Positions 1 through 12,620 of a stretch of 64,000 bases of DNA are shown piece after piece (the stretch's first letter is position 1; each line of letters starts with the position of its first letter). The DNA is from Massospora cicadina (lineage: Eukaryota > Entomophthoromycota > Entomophthoromycetes > Entomophthorales > Entomophthoraceae). The notes under the pieces are model-generated. The model made no database searches, had not been told where the DNA came from, and worked only from the letters and a program-made list of their open reading frames with translations. Position numbers and translations under genes: made by a program. The stretch is taken from positions 30,444 through 94,443 of the forward strand of contig JAKSZP010005615.1 in assembly GCA_022478985.1 (NCBI GenBank), in the 5' to 3' direction.

Positions 1-1918
1 TTGAGCTCTCTGTGTGGTTTGATATTGTTTGTTAGGAATTCAGGGCCGCATACAGCCATGGTTGCAGATTCTGTTAGAAGCATCGCCCATTTTATGAATC
101 TTGGTGGGAGTTTGAAGGCATGTAGACATTCTTTTATGTATGGCCAGCTAACATGGTCATACGCCTTTTCCTGATCCAATAAGACCAGGGCACCAGTTGC
201 TTTGGATTAGCAAATGTTTGCAACAGGGTGTATGTTGTTCCAGATTGAACGCCCTGGTATAAACCCAAACTGGTTGGGTGATAGGAAATAGGTTGCAATT
301 GCGCTTAATCTATCTGCTAGAATTTTTGTTAGAATTTTTGTTTCAGTGTTGGAGAGTGCAATTGGGCGCCATTGGCCAGGTCCAACTTGTCACCCTTTTT
401 ATACAAGGTTATAACGTGGGATTCATGGCCTCCTGGTAATAGGCGTTTTTCCAACAAACTCTGGTTCATTGACACCAATAGGAGGGGGGCGGTTTGTTGA
501 AAATATTTTTTGTAAATTCGTAGGGTATCCCATCAGGCCCTGGGCATTTCCTACGTGGTGCACCGCGAATTGTTTCCCAAAGCTCCTCCCATGTGATAAG
601 GGATAGTATATTGTAATTTGGTGGTGTACTTTGTATCTTTGCAGTTTGAATAAATTTTTTAATTTTTTGTGGATCTATTGGCATATCACGATATATTTGG
701 TGTAATAGCAGTGTACTTCCGCCTTGACCTCCTCAGGGTCAGTTGCCACGGTGCTGTTGGTCTTGTGGACCTGTGTGCACATGGGCTGGTTTCCGCAGGA
801 GTGGAATTGGCGGAAAAAGTATGTTGAACAGGTTTCGCCTTCCTTTATGAACTTACCTTTGTTTGATACTTTAATTCTGTGTTGGTGTTCAAAGATGAGA
901 TTGTTAAGTCAGGCTGAAATTTCTGCCCATTTGCGTCCCCAATTAGGGTTATAGCTAGATCTCGGAGTATTTATATCCAGGTGGTCTAGTTCTGCCAAGG
1001 TACGCTTGATTGTGGCTGTGTCCGCGGTGTACTTGCGTGATGCAATATGTCAGGTTTTGTTGATTAAATCTTTTTTGAAATTTTCCCATGTTCCGATGGG
1101 ATCCAAAGTGAATGGAGCTGTGAATTCTGGGTTTGTAGCCTTGTTTTCAACCCAGTCAGATATCTCAGGCAATTTTATATTTTCTGGGGGAAGCTTTCTC
1201 CAAGGCAACACCTGTGTGTGGGATTGGGTTGGCACTAACTGCACCGTAACTAATAGGTGATCATAAAAATTGATCTTTTTTGTTGTAAATTTGGAGATTC
1301 TTGAGTGGTGGGATTGTGGGATGAAGATGTGGTCAATATGACTCATCGATATGAGCAGTCCCTCATGTATGTTGGGTCTTGTCATATGGGGGAGGATTGG
1401 TGAATTGGGGGAAGAGCATCCTGTAAGCCAAGAGATGCCTTCATTGTGTGATATTCAATGTGTCCAGGTGGGTATCCCCTGGGATTAGGCCATCAATCTG
1501 TATTGGGATTATCCCAGCAGTTAAAATTGCCTAACATGATGATATCTGGTGGGAGGGTGAGAGTAGAAATTTTTTCAAATTTTTTTTTCTCAGTTGCAGT
1601 GCATGGTGCGTAGATACATGCTAATGAAATTATTTCATCTTGGCATGTGATTGTTGCAACCAGGACTTGACCGTGCAAGTGTGATGATGAATTTGTAATT
1701 TTAAATTTTTTGTTGTTTTGGACTATCACCCCACAGTGAGACGTCCATACTGATTGTGATGGTGCGACCCTGGTTGACCAGTATTCTTCTTCCCCTTGTA
1801 GGCAGTGGGTTTCTTGGATGGCCAAGATGTCTACAAGAGGTTTTCGCAGGAATGCCAGCTTTTTGGCTTGGGATGTATGAGCCCTGGCTCCCGCAATATT
1901 TAATGTCCCTATTGACAC
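1..1918 (-). pseudogene. LINE ORF2: endonuclease + reverse transcriptase (partial, broken)
   Basis: Endonuclease at 1918-1050: starts MSIGTLNIAGAR, then QETH (metal-binding Glu), IYAP and GNFNCW, followed in another frame by SHIDHIFIP and a YDH motif matching the C-terminal SDH of the exonuclease-endonuclease-phosphatase fold. This enzyme nicks target DNA for target-primed reverse transcription. The RT begins near 690: CPGPDGIPYEF at about 560-530, then LLDQEKAYDHVSW at about 195-155, the LINE RT block with its first catalytic Asp. The YxDD box is beyond the window. At least two frame changes separate EN from RT. The residue before DH is Tyr rather than Ser. Recognition of EN and RT is firm; clade assignment is not. 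Confidence 0.85.
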
Positions 1919-2271
1919 TGAGGTGCCCGTGGCGCCTCAGGAGTGGTTGGGAGGACCCTCTGGTCCTATCCCACCGCGGCTCATTTTGGCCATGCTCCGC
2001 ATCTGTACTCCAACTCTTTTACTGACATTGTTGGTTCCCTTGATCTGACCCAATTATTCAAGGGAATTGCAGTTTTTTGCATTTGCGTCAACTTTTCCTG
2101 CACAGGTCTCATGTTGATTTGATGCGGGTTGTTGATTAGATTTTATATTTTTGAGGTTCAACTTTGTTGCATTGTGCACCGCATTTTCACCCAAATTGTG
2201 GTTACATTGTTCCTCATTATGTGCATGACTGATGACGCTTTGTGGCTCAGTCTGTTTACTGTGAATATTTT

Positions 2272-3361
2272 TTACCTGGGCATATTGTTCTGATTGGTTG
2301 GTTCAGTGAATATATGAAATATCCTCCTGAATTTGTCCATGGTTAATGGCGGATTCTGCATGTGCCACCGCTTCAGCCGCTGCTCTCTTGCGGGCTTTTT
2401 GTACTGATTTACGCTTTTTACTTGTAACTGGGTCCACGATGGAGTATAGTCCATCTTCACCCCAGCGGAATGGGTGGTGGCCATCAGTTATTTTGGTGAA
2501 GTTTTCATTATCTTCGTCCATAGCTTCTTCACAAAAATCATTTTCCATTAAGCCCTCTTTTACAGGGCATGCATGTTCCTTGTGGCCCAGTGAGCCACAG
2601 TGGTTGCAAAAGGGTGGTGCGCGTTCCGGTGTAACTCAGAATGCAGCTGAATGGCCCTCATCTGCAAAGTAAAATTTGGCTGCATGAGGAATTCTGGATA
2701 AATCCTCTTCCACTTCTGGGAAGGGGTTGATTACAGCAATAGCTTTGCCCATGGACAGGTCGGGCATTAAGCAAAATCTCAGTAATTTGAGTTGTTGGAT
2801 TTCTCCGTAAGCCACAAGACCTTTGTGGAGCTCCTCCTCGATTACCTTATGAGGAAGGTTGGTGGGGAGCGAGTCAAAGGAGATGAACAAAGTTTTTGCT
2901 TTGTCCCATCTGGTGCGCGTGGTGCACACAATTTTTTTGCCCTCAGGGAGGGCAATTTCCACACAGATTTTTGCTGTGGCATCAGCTTCATTGGCTGTTT
3001 TGAAACCAATATCAATTCAGCTGTGGCCCATGTTGTTGGTGGCTACATACACTGCGTGAGGGAAAAGTGAGGGCTGTGCCTCACATGTTTTCTCCCAAAG
3101 GGTTGGTGACTCATCCCCAAGGAAGAGTCTGATCCCGTGTTCCACCTTTGACAAAAGTTGGTTGAATTGAATGTACATGTATTGCGCGTGCTTTACAGTA
3201 AGTACCATAAACTCAGACGGTGTCTGAGTTTGCAATTTCTTTTCAGATTGGGTTCCTGGTCCCCCTCCAGGGCGTTTCTTGCCCTTAGTTGCACCATTAA
3301 GTGCACCACTTGCTGCGACGCTCGCCCATGTTGTATTATTTTTGTTATTAAAGTCACCCAT
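2272..3361 (-). pseudogene. LINE ORF1, RNA-binding gag-like protein with CCHC knuckle
   Basis: Begins at 3361 with MGDFNNKNNTTWASVAASG. Frame changes near 3015, 2640 and 2560. The middle (about 2900-2700) has FDSLPTNLPHKVIEEELHKG followed by LVAYGEI, matching the LPSHLPPQVLYDQLVAG-LIAYG stretch of the ORF1-only retroposons. I read this as an RRM-like fold (inference). A CX2CX4HX4C knuckle (CNHCGSLGHKEHAC) lies near 2610-2570. After it comes a basic stretch, SKKRKSVQKARKRAAAEA. Such proteins coat the LINE RNA. Broken copy. Confidence 0.75.
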
Positions 3362-3419
3362 CTTTCCTGTGTGTGATTATCCAAATTTGCTGTTTAAAAT
3401 CGAATCATAGTAACTAAAG

Positions 3420-4195
3420 TGATTGTTACAAGAAAGAAAAGCTTACAGCAATTCATTTTAGATCTAGTTGTTTTAATTGGAAAGTTTAATAAAATACTGA
3501 TTGCCATCTATAATAATTCATAAAAGATCTAATTGATTTAATTGGTCAATCAATTTTAAAATTACTGATCGCCATCTAAAATAATTTATTTTAAATTTAA
3601 TTGATTTTATTGGTTAATCTATGCAAAGTTAATATATGCTCATAATAATTTAAGCTTGTCATGCTATAATCTCATAATTGAACATACCCCCCGCCATAGG
3701 ACATATATCATTTCAAAAAAATATATATATAGGTTGAACTAAGAACCTTCTAATTTTTCAAAGTCAATTAAAAAGTGATTGTGAAGGATTTGAAGATGCA
3801 ATCTTTAGTAACCTTATTTAATACATATGTCGCCTATCATGATTCAGTTAAGTTTCTCATGGGGCCCAAATGTGACTATTGACAAATTTTCAAATGCCAG
3901 GAAGTGAGAAAAAAATATTTAAATATAACATATTGTCCCAATTGTCCAAAATCACCACAAATGTTTTTGACCTATTTTAACAAATACTATAATGCACTAT
4001 AATATATATAATATTGTATCATAAGTATAAATTAATAAAAAGTATAGTATAATATGACTCTTTAAATATTCCTATTTTGTATCTAACTCAAACCTCTACC
4101 CATGCAGCTAGGAACTTTGTTATGTGCATCGTATTCTTACATATGTCTTTTGAGCTCCAATGGTGATTTAAGTGGTTTTATATCACTTTGATTTT
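3420..4195. repeat. AT-rich spacer with ~70-bp degenerate tandem units
   Basis: No coding signal. From about 3470 to 3640 a unit of roughly 70 bp recurs (core 'ctgatcgccatctaaaataa' followed by an A/T stretch and 'ttgattttattggt'). The same unit recurs at 23240-23600, 54890-55190 and, inverted, at 63900-64000. It is followed here, as there, by 'gctataatctcataattgaac' and 'ccgccataggacata'. The rest, to 4195, is unremarkable A/T-rich sequence flanking element A. Confidence 0.6.
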
Positions 4196-4922
4196 TGTCT
4201 GACAATTGCAAGTCCAATATTGTATAAAAAGTGTGTCAGATAAAAATGATATAAAATTGGCCAAAAGAACCTGGTTGATTCCCGGTGGAACCCCTCAAAT
4301 TGGGGCAACACTTCTAGTAATACTTGGGCCAAAACCATGAATTTGGGCGGTCAGATTGCACCAAATCATCGGCCAAATTTGGAAAGTCCTTCTGAGGTCC
4401 CTCCCCTTAATACAACAAATTTAATACAGCAAACACCGCGGAGACTGACCCCTTTTATAAGGTCAGAAGGGGTCCTGCAAGGTAAAAATATTTTCATGCT
4501 CAATGATTGGGTAAAAATTTATTAAATCATTACCTCATAGTCAAATCCTACCAACAATCTACCTTCCATCAGCTTTTTCATCAAAGTGAGGCGAGTTTTC
4601 TGAGATCTGATAGGTTGAATAACAATATTTCCTAATTTATATTTTACTAAGTAATCCAAATTTTAAACCTTGGCATATTAACTATAAAGTAATTGGCTTA
4701 TCAAAAGGGTTCTCTCTTCTTTCCCCACAGTTAATAATTAAATTATATAAAATCTAAAACTTCTAGTTTCTCTATTATTTTTAGATTTATTATAAGTGGT
4801 CACATAACCCCCTTATACTTATTCTACCCTGCAGTAGATAATTGAACTTCTCTTGCAAAACATTTGTTGGAATTTAGTGTAAAACGCACCAGCTAGCACC
4901 CTAGAAAGCCTAAAATTCAACA
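4196..4922 (+). repeat. 5' LTR of element A
   Basis: Starts TGTCTGACAATT and ends TTCAACA. It aligns along its length with 17909-18623, with scattered substitutions and small indels. The TGTC(A/G)GACA start is shared with the LTRs of element C. Confidence 0.9.
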
Positions 4923-4924
4923 AG

Positions 4925-4942
4925 TGGTGCTCACTACAGTGG
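4925..4942 (+). other. Primer-binding site of element A
   Basis: TGGTGCTCACTACAGTGG lies 2 nt after the LTR. Starting with TGG (complement of tRNA CCA) is typical. The same site follows the 5' LTRs at 20968 and 56662. I could not identify the tRNA from the window. Confidence 0.7.
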
Positions 4943-4972
4943 GACCTGTACACCACAAAAAACAACAACAAA

Positions 4973-6382
4973 ATGGAGTTTGGTGGGGTAAGTAACCCTC
5001 ACAACATCCCTGCAGAAATATACCCACAGCTAGCCACCCTTGAGCTCCAGCTAGCCAGTGCTTTGTCTCGCTTTAAAAGGCTTGAGCAGCACTCATTCTA
5101 TGAACCCCTTATGAGGACAAATTTACCCCAGGTGAGGAATGTGTTGCTTCTTTCCTCTTTATGAATGAAGTTTCTTTGGAAGGAGCAACGGACCATCTTA
5201 AAATTAAGTACCTCCTTCTATATTTGAGTTATGGAACTCAGAAGATAATGGTTCACACATAGCTACTCTCAGCACCTGGGCGGAGGTGAAGCAAACAGTC
5301 ACTAAAGAATTTGGCTCCCTACAAAGTTTGAACAGGCAAAAACAGGCCTTTATGTGCTTTAGCTTACAACTGGGAGAATCAATTGCATCTTTTGCTGAAT
5401 GCTTTTACATTAAAGCTCAACCTTTACTGCTTGCAAAATTCTACCCCTAGACGATGCTATTGCGGCTATATTGGCTAGCTTGGCGTTCCGTCCCTCCTTG
5501 GAAGTGCTTTTCTCTTCTTTAAAGCGTTCTTTCAAAAATGTATGAGATATCAAGGAATCCTAACTAGCGTTGGCTGATATCTATGAACTTGATCCTATGC
5601 AAGGGTCTCTGAGCCAAGCATCTATGCCAACTCATTGTACTATGCTACAGCTGCTTCCCTCTGGAAACCTGCTCCTGAAGAGTTGCCATCAAAAACTGCT
5701 TCTTCTTCCCATAACAATAATCAGATGGAAATGGCTGTGATGGGGCAATTCTCTCACTATCTTCAGCTCAAAAAATCCCAGTTGGTGAAAGCAGTCGTTT
5801 CTTTGCCTTGCCCCTCTTTTTCTCCAGAGTGGTCTTCCCAAGTGGTTCCAAACCTGCTCCTAAGCCTAAACCCCTTTCTCAGGTGGTAATCGCCCCCATT
5901 AACAATGGGTTAAATGACCAGGTCACAAAAGCTAAACGCATGCTTCACAAACTCACACAGTCACTGACTGGCCCAAAGCTGGCTTAGATAAAGCATCCAC
6001 CTCCATGACACTATCTCCTTCAACCTCTCATCCAGCTAACTAGTCTGAAACCTGTCTCCATGAGGCAGCAAAAACCCACTAATAAGAAGGTTGAAACTCG
6101 GGCTTTAATAATTCCAAAACCTCCTCCAAAAGTTAATAAGGTGGAGGAGAAACCCTAGGACTTAATATGTGCTAAGGGAAGTCCTGAACCTACTTCACCA
6201 CATATGGGCTCTCAAACATGCATCAATAACCCCTCTAATGACGAATCTGAAGGGGGTGGCGAAGATATGAGTCATTATGTTTTAGGAGCCCCAGATGAAG
6301 TGTAGGTACCTGACCAATTGAGCTTGGAGAGAGTGGGTTGGGCTAAGATCCTCCACCAAACTTATCTCCGACAAGTGTTGAG
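4973..6382 (+). pseudogene. Element A gag (broken, 3' end displaced by element B)
   Basis: Begins MEFGGVSNPHNIPAEIYPQL and continues, over several frames, as a counterpart of element C gag. The matching stretch is about 5290-5600, where the DNA encodes a region like C's STWSEVKEALINTFGSKQAL and SIRKGESVVTFAERF. It breaks at 6382 in ...RQVL, exactly where element B inserted. The continuation, encoding LEIIDTASDA, resumes after 14264. Riddled with stops; no product expected. Confidence 0.75.
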
Positions 6383-8019
6383 TGTAAGTCCTGGGGACCA
6401 GCCCTTGCAACTGGATAGGAATCAGCACCCCTTCCAGATGAAAAGGGGCCCCAAGGCTCAGTGGACCCTCTGTCACAGCTGGGCGACCTAGCCCATGTGA
6501 TAGATGAGCGCTGGGTGATGGTTTTCCCACCCAAAATTTATCCCACTCCCACCTTTTCCCCCTCATCTACCCTGGTAAGTTTGATAGAAAGGGTCTGCAG
6601 GGAGATTGCAAACTTCAGGGGGCATGGAGAGGCCCTTGGACCACCCACCCCCAGGCAAACCATATAAAATTTTGGAAAAATGGCAATTCCCAACATTGGA
6701 GCCCAGCCAGCAAATTTTGGTCTGGGGGAGCCAGCCCAGACTGGTCTGCTTTGGAAATCAGATCGGAATACAGCTCAGATCGCAAAAGTGGTCTTAAACA
6801 ACTCGGATCAGCTGCCCCAATGCTCTGAAATGGATCAAGGGAGGTCAGATTGCACGAGTAGCCCAATCAAGGGATCAGCTCAAATTGCAAATGATCTGAT
6901 CCAAGGACCCCTGCCCCGGGATAAATCCAGCCCATCTGAGCCATGTGAACAGGCTGACTTGGGCCATCAGGACCCAGATCAGTAGTATTGACTTGGTTTG
7001 GCCCCAAGAATCTGGGAAAATCTGCAAAAATTTTCTAGACTTTTTTTAAAATCAGGAGCAGCCTTCTACCCCCCTCCAAACCAGCAAACCAAATCCCTTC
7101 AACAACCCCTGAATAACCAATCCCTCGATATCTCCCCCAGGCATTCAGCTCAGTTTAAAAAAGGCAACTTCCCTACCTGGGGGTAGTTGTCAGTTCATTC
7201 TCTTTCCTTTCATTCAATAATATCCAAATTATCCATCTAGCTTGCCACGGGCTCCATCTATCTCTTAAAATTTTAAAAAAATCTGCTGTTTGATCTGATG
7301 AAACGTGCCATTGCCCAAATCCTCCTGCCAATGTTCGCTGACTGTATTATCTGGTTGCTCAATCTTGCCACACGGCAGAGGATTGTAAACGTGATAATCC
7401 GCTTCACCCCTAATGACAAACCCACTGCTTCATTTATTTTAATGCATCCATTTAATGGAGACCCTTCAATCCATTTGTTCGCTGAGTCTGCAAAAACTGC
7501 TCCCCAGCTAGAGCAGCCCCTGGGCATCCCTGGACCACCACATGTGGGCTTGGCTTCCATAGCCACCTCTGCTACCACTGGCCCAGCCCACCAGCAGGAC
7601 CTAGAGCGTCCCCTCCAGGGGAAGCTCAGTCCCAACCCCTCTTAAGGGTCTTACTATACCTCTTCATACATCTCAAATCACATGGCGTCCTCTGTGCCAT
7701 CCCTCACTGGCGCGCAAGCCCCCTACCCAAATCTGAAGGCCAGCAGCTGTGAACCCTGGAGGAGTTGTTGTCCTCCCTGCCTCTCCCACCCTTGGGGTTT
7801 CCCCCACAAGACTCGCGGTTGCCCCCAATGCAACCATCTGGTTTGCCTTGGAGGCCTTCATTACATTACTGAACTTTTACTTTCCTCACATCTCCCATAG
7901 AACCCCACTTCTTTTAGTCTCTCAGACCGCTATGCCTTTGGCATTCTGGGGCCTCCACTGGGTGCTTGCGCACCCCAACTGGGAGCCCAGTCTAGTTCTT
8001 CTTAGCTGAATCCATAACA
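6383..8019 (+). repeat. 5' LTR of element B
   Basis: Starts TGTAAGTC, ends CATAACA. Near-identical over most of its length to 12621-14259. A TATA-like TTTAAAAAA at about 7154-7162 lies roughly 30 nt before GTTCATT (7193-7199), which is complementary to the bases right after the LTR. The last ~270 bases hold an open frame, SQTAMPLAFWGLHWVLAHPN, that is conserved in element D. Confidence 0.92.
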
Positions 8020-8021
8020 TA

Positions 8022-8986
8022 ATGAACCAACCGCTAATCTCAGCCTTCTCCGCCCTCCTCGCTGGGACAGGTGATGCGCTGGCCTACGCCCTCACTCTGA
8101 ATGTACTCTCCTTCTGTGACCTGGCCTTCTCCTGCTGGTTGGTGGCCTCATTCATCCAGACCTGCCTCCAGGCCCTGCTGAATTGGTCCCCACCCCACCA
8201 AGCACCAATGGAGAGCGACACCCCATCAGTTAATGCAATGGAGTTGGGGGTTCCCCCTGTCCCTTCTGATGAGGTGGACGATCAAATCCTGGGCGTCCTG
8301 GCAGAGCTCCAGGTGCGCCTCACTGCTGATGGTGAAAAATCCCCACTTCCCTCTGATGCACAGCAGAGCCTGGCCCTCCTTGACGCCCTGGATGGAGATG
8401 CCCATCATTGGGTCAGGGAACTGCTTTGCTCTGCTGCCAAGTTGGGAAACCCCACCCCCTTGTTGGCATTGGTCACCTCAGCAGTCCAGGCCCCTGAGTC
8501 GAGACTGGCGCGCCTCCTCCACTTGTTTACCTTGGGACAGACAGCCATAGACCTACCCTCTCTGATTGAGGCCTCTGCAGTCCTGGATCCAACTGTACCC
8601 ATCCCTGCTGAAATTGCCATCTCCGCATTCCGCGCTGCCTTGGACCCCACTGCGGCGGCCCACACAGCTTGGGACCCCCTCCCTGGATCCTAAGAGGTTG
8701 CGTTCTCTGTGGCCCATGCAATTGGGGCCAGGACCTTGCACAACCCGCATGTCCCATCGCCGCCCCTGAGGCACACCATACCACACATCCCCCTGCCAGT
8801 GGTCGCAGCCAAGGGAAGCGCCCCCTGGTCTAGCTGCCCTCTGCTCCCCCTCAGTGGCTGTCTCGGGTACCTCTCCCTCAGGGGAACCCCTTGCCTATAG
8901 TACTGCCTGCCCCCAGCCCAGATCAGTAGGCTGGATCGTTGGGCCCCCAGTGTTTGGAGCCTGCTCGGTGTGGTTAAATCACTCCC
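8022..8986 (+). CDS. Element B gag-like ORF
   Basis: Open frame 8022-8693 (223 aa). The first ATG lies within the putative primer-binding site, and the frame is conserved with element D, where it runs in from inside the LTR. The first ~65 residues are hydrophobic, ending near SFIQTCLQALLN; then an acidic/Pro stretch with ESDTPSVNAMEL; then a helical-looking part with LLDALDGDAHHWVREL. Element D shows the same DGMPIIG/HHWVR segment. The frame stops at 8693; 8694-8986 is Pro-rich and broken. No zinc knuckle seen. Capsid role is inferred from position only. Confidence 0.6.
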
Positions 8987-11900
8987 TTGGGTGACCCCTC
9001 CTCCCTCCCTGAAGAGAGTGGAGCAGGTGTACATATTGACTCTCATCTACCCATATGGGACAAGGAAGTGGTAGAGACCCCAGATCAGCCGCACCTCACC
9101 CTTGTACCCCCAGGCCAATCTCTCCTGATGTTGGGTCATGGCCCCTCCTTGGGTGCCCTCTCTCTGGCTCATCCCAATAAAGAGGACCAAGAATACTTCT
9201 TGTTTCCTATTTCTTTTCCCTCAGATTCAGGAGAAATCACAGTGAAAGCCCTTCTTGACACTGGGGCGGTGGGTAACTTTATCAATCTTGGCGTGGCACA
9301 GTCCTTGGACTTAATGATGGAGGAAGCTTCTTCCATCCTGGGCGCCTCGTCAGAGTCCATGATGTCCTACCGCATCTGACGTCCATTGCACTTCTCAGTT
9401 CATGACTTTGGGTTCACTAACCACTTCTCAGCGGTGCAGGACTTGCTCTACCCTATAATTTTGGGGGTGGTCTTGTGGCGCTGACAACAAGTTCACATCA
9501 ATCTTTCAACCAACTCCTTGTTGTTCAAAAACCTCAAGTTGAGTGGTGAGTTTCCCTTGCTAAAGACCCTTCCCCAGGGCACATCCCTTGGTTCCATCCC
9601 CTCACCAGATCCCATCCTAGTTGACCTCCCTCCAGACTTTCCCTCCTTCCTAGCCCCATATAAGGACATCTTTAGCATGTCACTGGCATCCAAGCTCCCT
9701 TCACACTCTGAATATGACTTGACATTCCAGATGACAGTTGACCTAGTCAAGATTAACTGCCCCCTATACCCCTATACTGAGGAAGAGGATAGGGCTCTGG
9801 GCAGTTGGCTGGACGAGATTTTAGAGAAAGGGTGGCTCATCAAGAAGTCTTCCCCAGTCGCCTCCCCCATAGTTTTCACCAGGAAAGCAGATGGGTCCCT
9901 ACACCCCTGCGTTGACTATGGTCACCTCAACAACATCACCATCCCTTACCCATACCACTTACCCTTAGAGACGAGCATCGCCAGTCCATTGCCAAGTCTC
10001 ACATCTTCTCAAAGTTGGACTTGGTGAACGCCTTCAATCAGGTGAGGGTGGCGAGGGGACAGGAGTGGCTCACGGCCATCCGCACTTGTTGGGGGCTTTT
10101 CCAGTTCAGAGTGATGCCATTTGACTTGAAAAATGCGCCAGCCACCTTCCAAAGCCTCATTGACAATGGGTTGGGGGACTTGCGCTTCTCATGCGCGGTG
10201 GCCTATATTGATGACACTTTGGTCCATTCCCCCACCCCTGAACAGCACTCCAGGGACTTTGAAGTGGTAGTGGCAGCCCTCCACAAGGCAGGGCTATTCG
10301 TTAAACCCTCAAAGTGCGAATTCTTCAGGACCGGTTGTTTTCCTAGGGAATCATGTCCTTAAGGACGGATATGCTGTCCCACTGCAAGCTGGAGGCTATT
10401 CAGTCCTGGCCTACCTTAACCACTCAAAAACAACTTTGCAGCTTTCTTGGCACCATCACCTTTCTGAAGAAATTTTCCTCCACTCTTGCCCAACTGGAAG
10501 CACCCCTGCACCCCCTCACTGGGAAGAACGCCCCCTTTAAATGGTCTCCTGAGTGCCAGCAGGCCTTTGAGGCTATCAAGGAGGTGTTTCTCACAGCCCC
10601 CGTCCTGCGGCATGCTGACACTTCCTGCCCATTCATAGTAGCCTGCAATGCCTCGTCAGTGGCAGTGGGTGCCGTGCTGCTACAGGAGCATGAGGGAGCT
10701 GAGCACCTAGTGGCCTATTACTCCCAGAAGTTTACCGCAACAAAGCAAGCGTAGCTGATATATGATAAGGAGCTAGCGGCGATGGCATGGTCACTCACCC
10801 ACTGGTGATACCTCCTGCAGGGCGCCCTGCATAAAATTACCGTTCAGATGGACCATAAAGCCCTGCTCTACTACCGCAAACCTTAGAAGCTAGGACACTG
10901 GCAAACTCGCACATATCAAGACCTCTGTGGGTTCCATTTTAAGTACGCATTCATTAAAGGTCCCCTGAACGTTTTGCTGGACATGCTCAGCCATAACCCC
11001 TCCCTGTTCCCCAATGGGGAGGAAGACCCATTAGACCTTATGACAGTAGTGCCCCCCTACTGTATACTTTGCTGATGTAGACCCTGACACTCCACTCCTC
11101 CAATGTGTCCTCACTTCTCAAACCTGCTGCCCTGAAGGAATTGAGCTCTTTACTGACTTAGAGGCCATGCGCCACAAGAGAACTCCATATACCTTGCAGG
11201 ATGGAACAATCTGGTTCCATGATCAGGTTTGGATTCCTCCTTCCCTACGCAGCCATGTCATTGAGGAACACCATGTCCCCCAGACTGTCAGCCACCCCGG
11301 TATCAAAAAGTGTGCAGATCTCATAAAGAGAACCTATAATTGGCCTGGGCCCTTAAAGGACATTCCTAATTGAATATCTCGTTGTGTCACCTGCACCCAG
11401 GCAAAATTGAATCGTTCTGGGAAGAAGGGACTGTTACACCCCTTGCAGCAGGCTTAGGGGCCATGGACATCAGTCTCAGTGGACTTCATCGTGGAGCTCC
11501 CACCCTCCTGTGGCTCTGATGTGGTAATGGTAGTCATAGACTGATTTACCAAGTTTGCACTCTTCATCCCCTGCCTCTCTTCTATTATGGTGGTGGAGGC
11601 CGCAAATTTATTTGTCAACCATGTCTTCACCATGTTTGGTCTCCCAAGGAGATAGTGAGTAACAGGGGACCCCAGTTCATGGCTCAGTCCTGGAAAGAGT
11701 TGTTGGCCCTCCTTCGCATCAAGCCCTGTAGATCCGCTGCCTACCACCCCCAGTCCGATGAGCAGACCAAGCAGGTGAACCAGGTACTGGAGCAGTACTT
11801 GCATTGCTATGCAACGGCCTCACAAGACACCTGGGCCAAGGACCTACCCCTAGAACAGTTCGCATACAACAGCTCCCTCCATTCCTCAACTGGCTTCTCT

Positions 11901-12595
11901 CCCTTTGAGGCCATTCTGGGGTATAGCCCCTCTTTCCATATTGGTTCCCAACTCTCCTCAGCAGTTCCCGCCGCCATGGACCACATAAGCTCTTTCCAAG
12001 AGATGCACAACCTGGTTCACAAACACTTGACAAAGTCCATCAAGGACTTTAAGAAGCTCGCTGATCAGAAGCATCTTTTGGGGCATAAGATCATGGTTGG
12101 TTCCCTTGTCATGTTAGATACCTGCAACCTCCCCTGAAAGCCCCTACTTGCAAGCCTGCAGCCAAATTCTCAGGACCCTTTGAGGTTGAGAAGGATTTAA
12201 GCAACGGAGCCTACTGCCTGAGACTGCCCGCACAATGGAAGCAGCACGATGTCTTCCACACCTTTCTCCTAACCCCCTTCAAGGGGAAAGGCCAACATCC
12301 TCCAAGCCAATTGTCATCGGAGAATCCCAGGAAATGGAGGTAGAGGCCATTGTAGCTTCCTGAAGGTCCTGCCAATCAATTCAGTACTTGGTCACCTGGA
12401 AAGGTTACCCCTCATATGAAAACAGCTGGGTGAACGCTTGCAATTGTACAAACTGCAAGGACCTGATAGAGGAATTCCATGCCTCCCACCTGACAGCCCC
12501 CCGCCCTCCCCAGAAGATTGTGGCCATTCTGGCCATAAGGTTACTGGAGCGCCACAATAACTATGCTTTGGTCCATGCCCCTGGGGGTGGAATCC
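8987..12595 (+). pseudogene. Element B pol: protease, RT, RNase H, integrase, chromodomain
   Basis: Protease near 9250: ALLDTGAVGNFINLG (catalytic DTG present). RT 9518-10362: KLDLVNAFNQVRVARGQEWLT, LKNAPATFQ and YIDDTLVHSPTPEQH (catalytic DD intact). RNase H 10560-10990, with DHKALLYY. Integrase about 11100-12135: zinc-binding HPGIKK...C..C, then SVDF and NRGPQF, where the catalytic second Asp has become Asn. Then HPQSDEQTKQVNQ, where the catalytic Glu (TER) has become Lys. Chromodomain 12340-12560: QYLVTWKGYPSYENSWV. Stops include HW*YLLQG and VID*FTK, both readable as CGA-to-TGA. Frame changes near 9380, 10000, 10340, 11040 and 12140. Dead. Confidence 0.9.
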
Positions 12596-12620
12596 TCCCT
12601 GTCAAAAAAGGAAAGGGTAG

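Larger units (their letters stand above)
1..3370 (-). mobile_element. LINE (non-LTR retrotransposon), cut by window start
   Basis: Minus-strand element reading from about 3370 down past position 1. In transcription order it carries ORF1 (gag-like, zinc knuckle), an apurinic-type endonuclease and the start of reverse transcriptase. This ORF1 - EN - RT order is that of I/Tad/Jockey-type LINEs. The 3' part (rest of RT, any RNase H, 3' tail) lies outside the window. ORFs are broken by several stops and frameshifts, so it is a dead copy. Its ORF1 is related to the ORF1-only retroposons further along, which makes this kind of element a candidate source of their enzymes. Confidence 0.85.

Noticed and set aside
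1756..2025. Plus-strand ORF of 89 aa
   Set aside because: Antisense to the LINE endonuclease, whose motifs are clear on the minus strand.
6383..8019. Several 60-120 aa ORFs in both strands of the B LTR (also in the D LTRs) as host genes
   Set aside because: They lie inside long terminal repeats, and most have no conservation between B and D; only the last stretch leading into gag is conserved.
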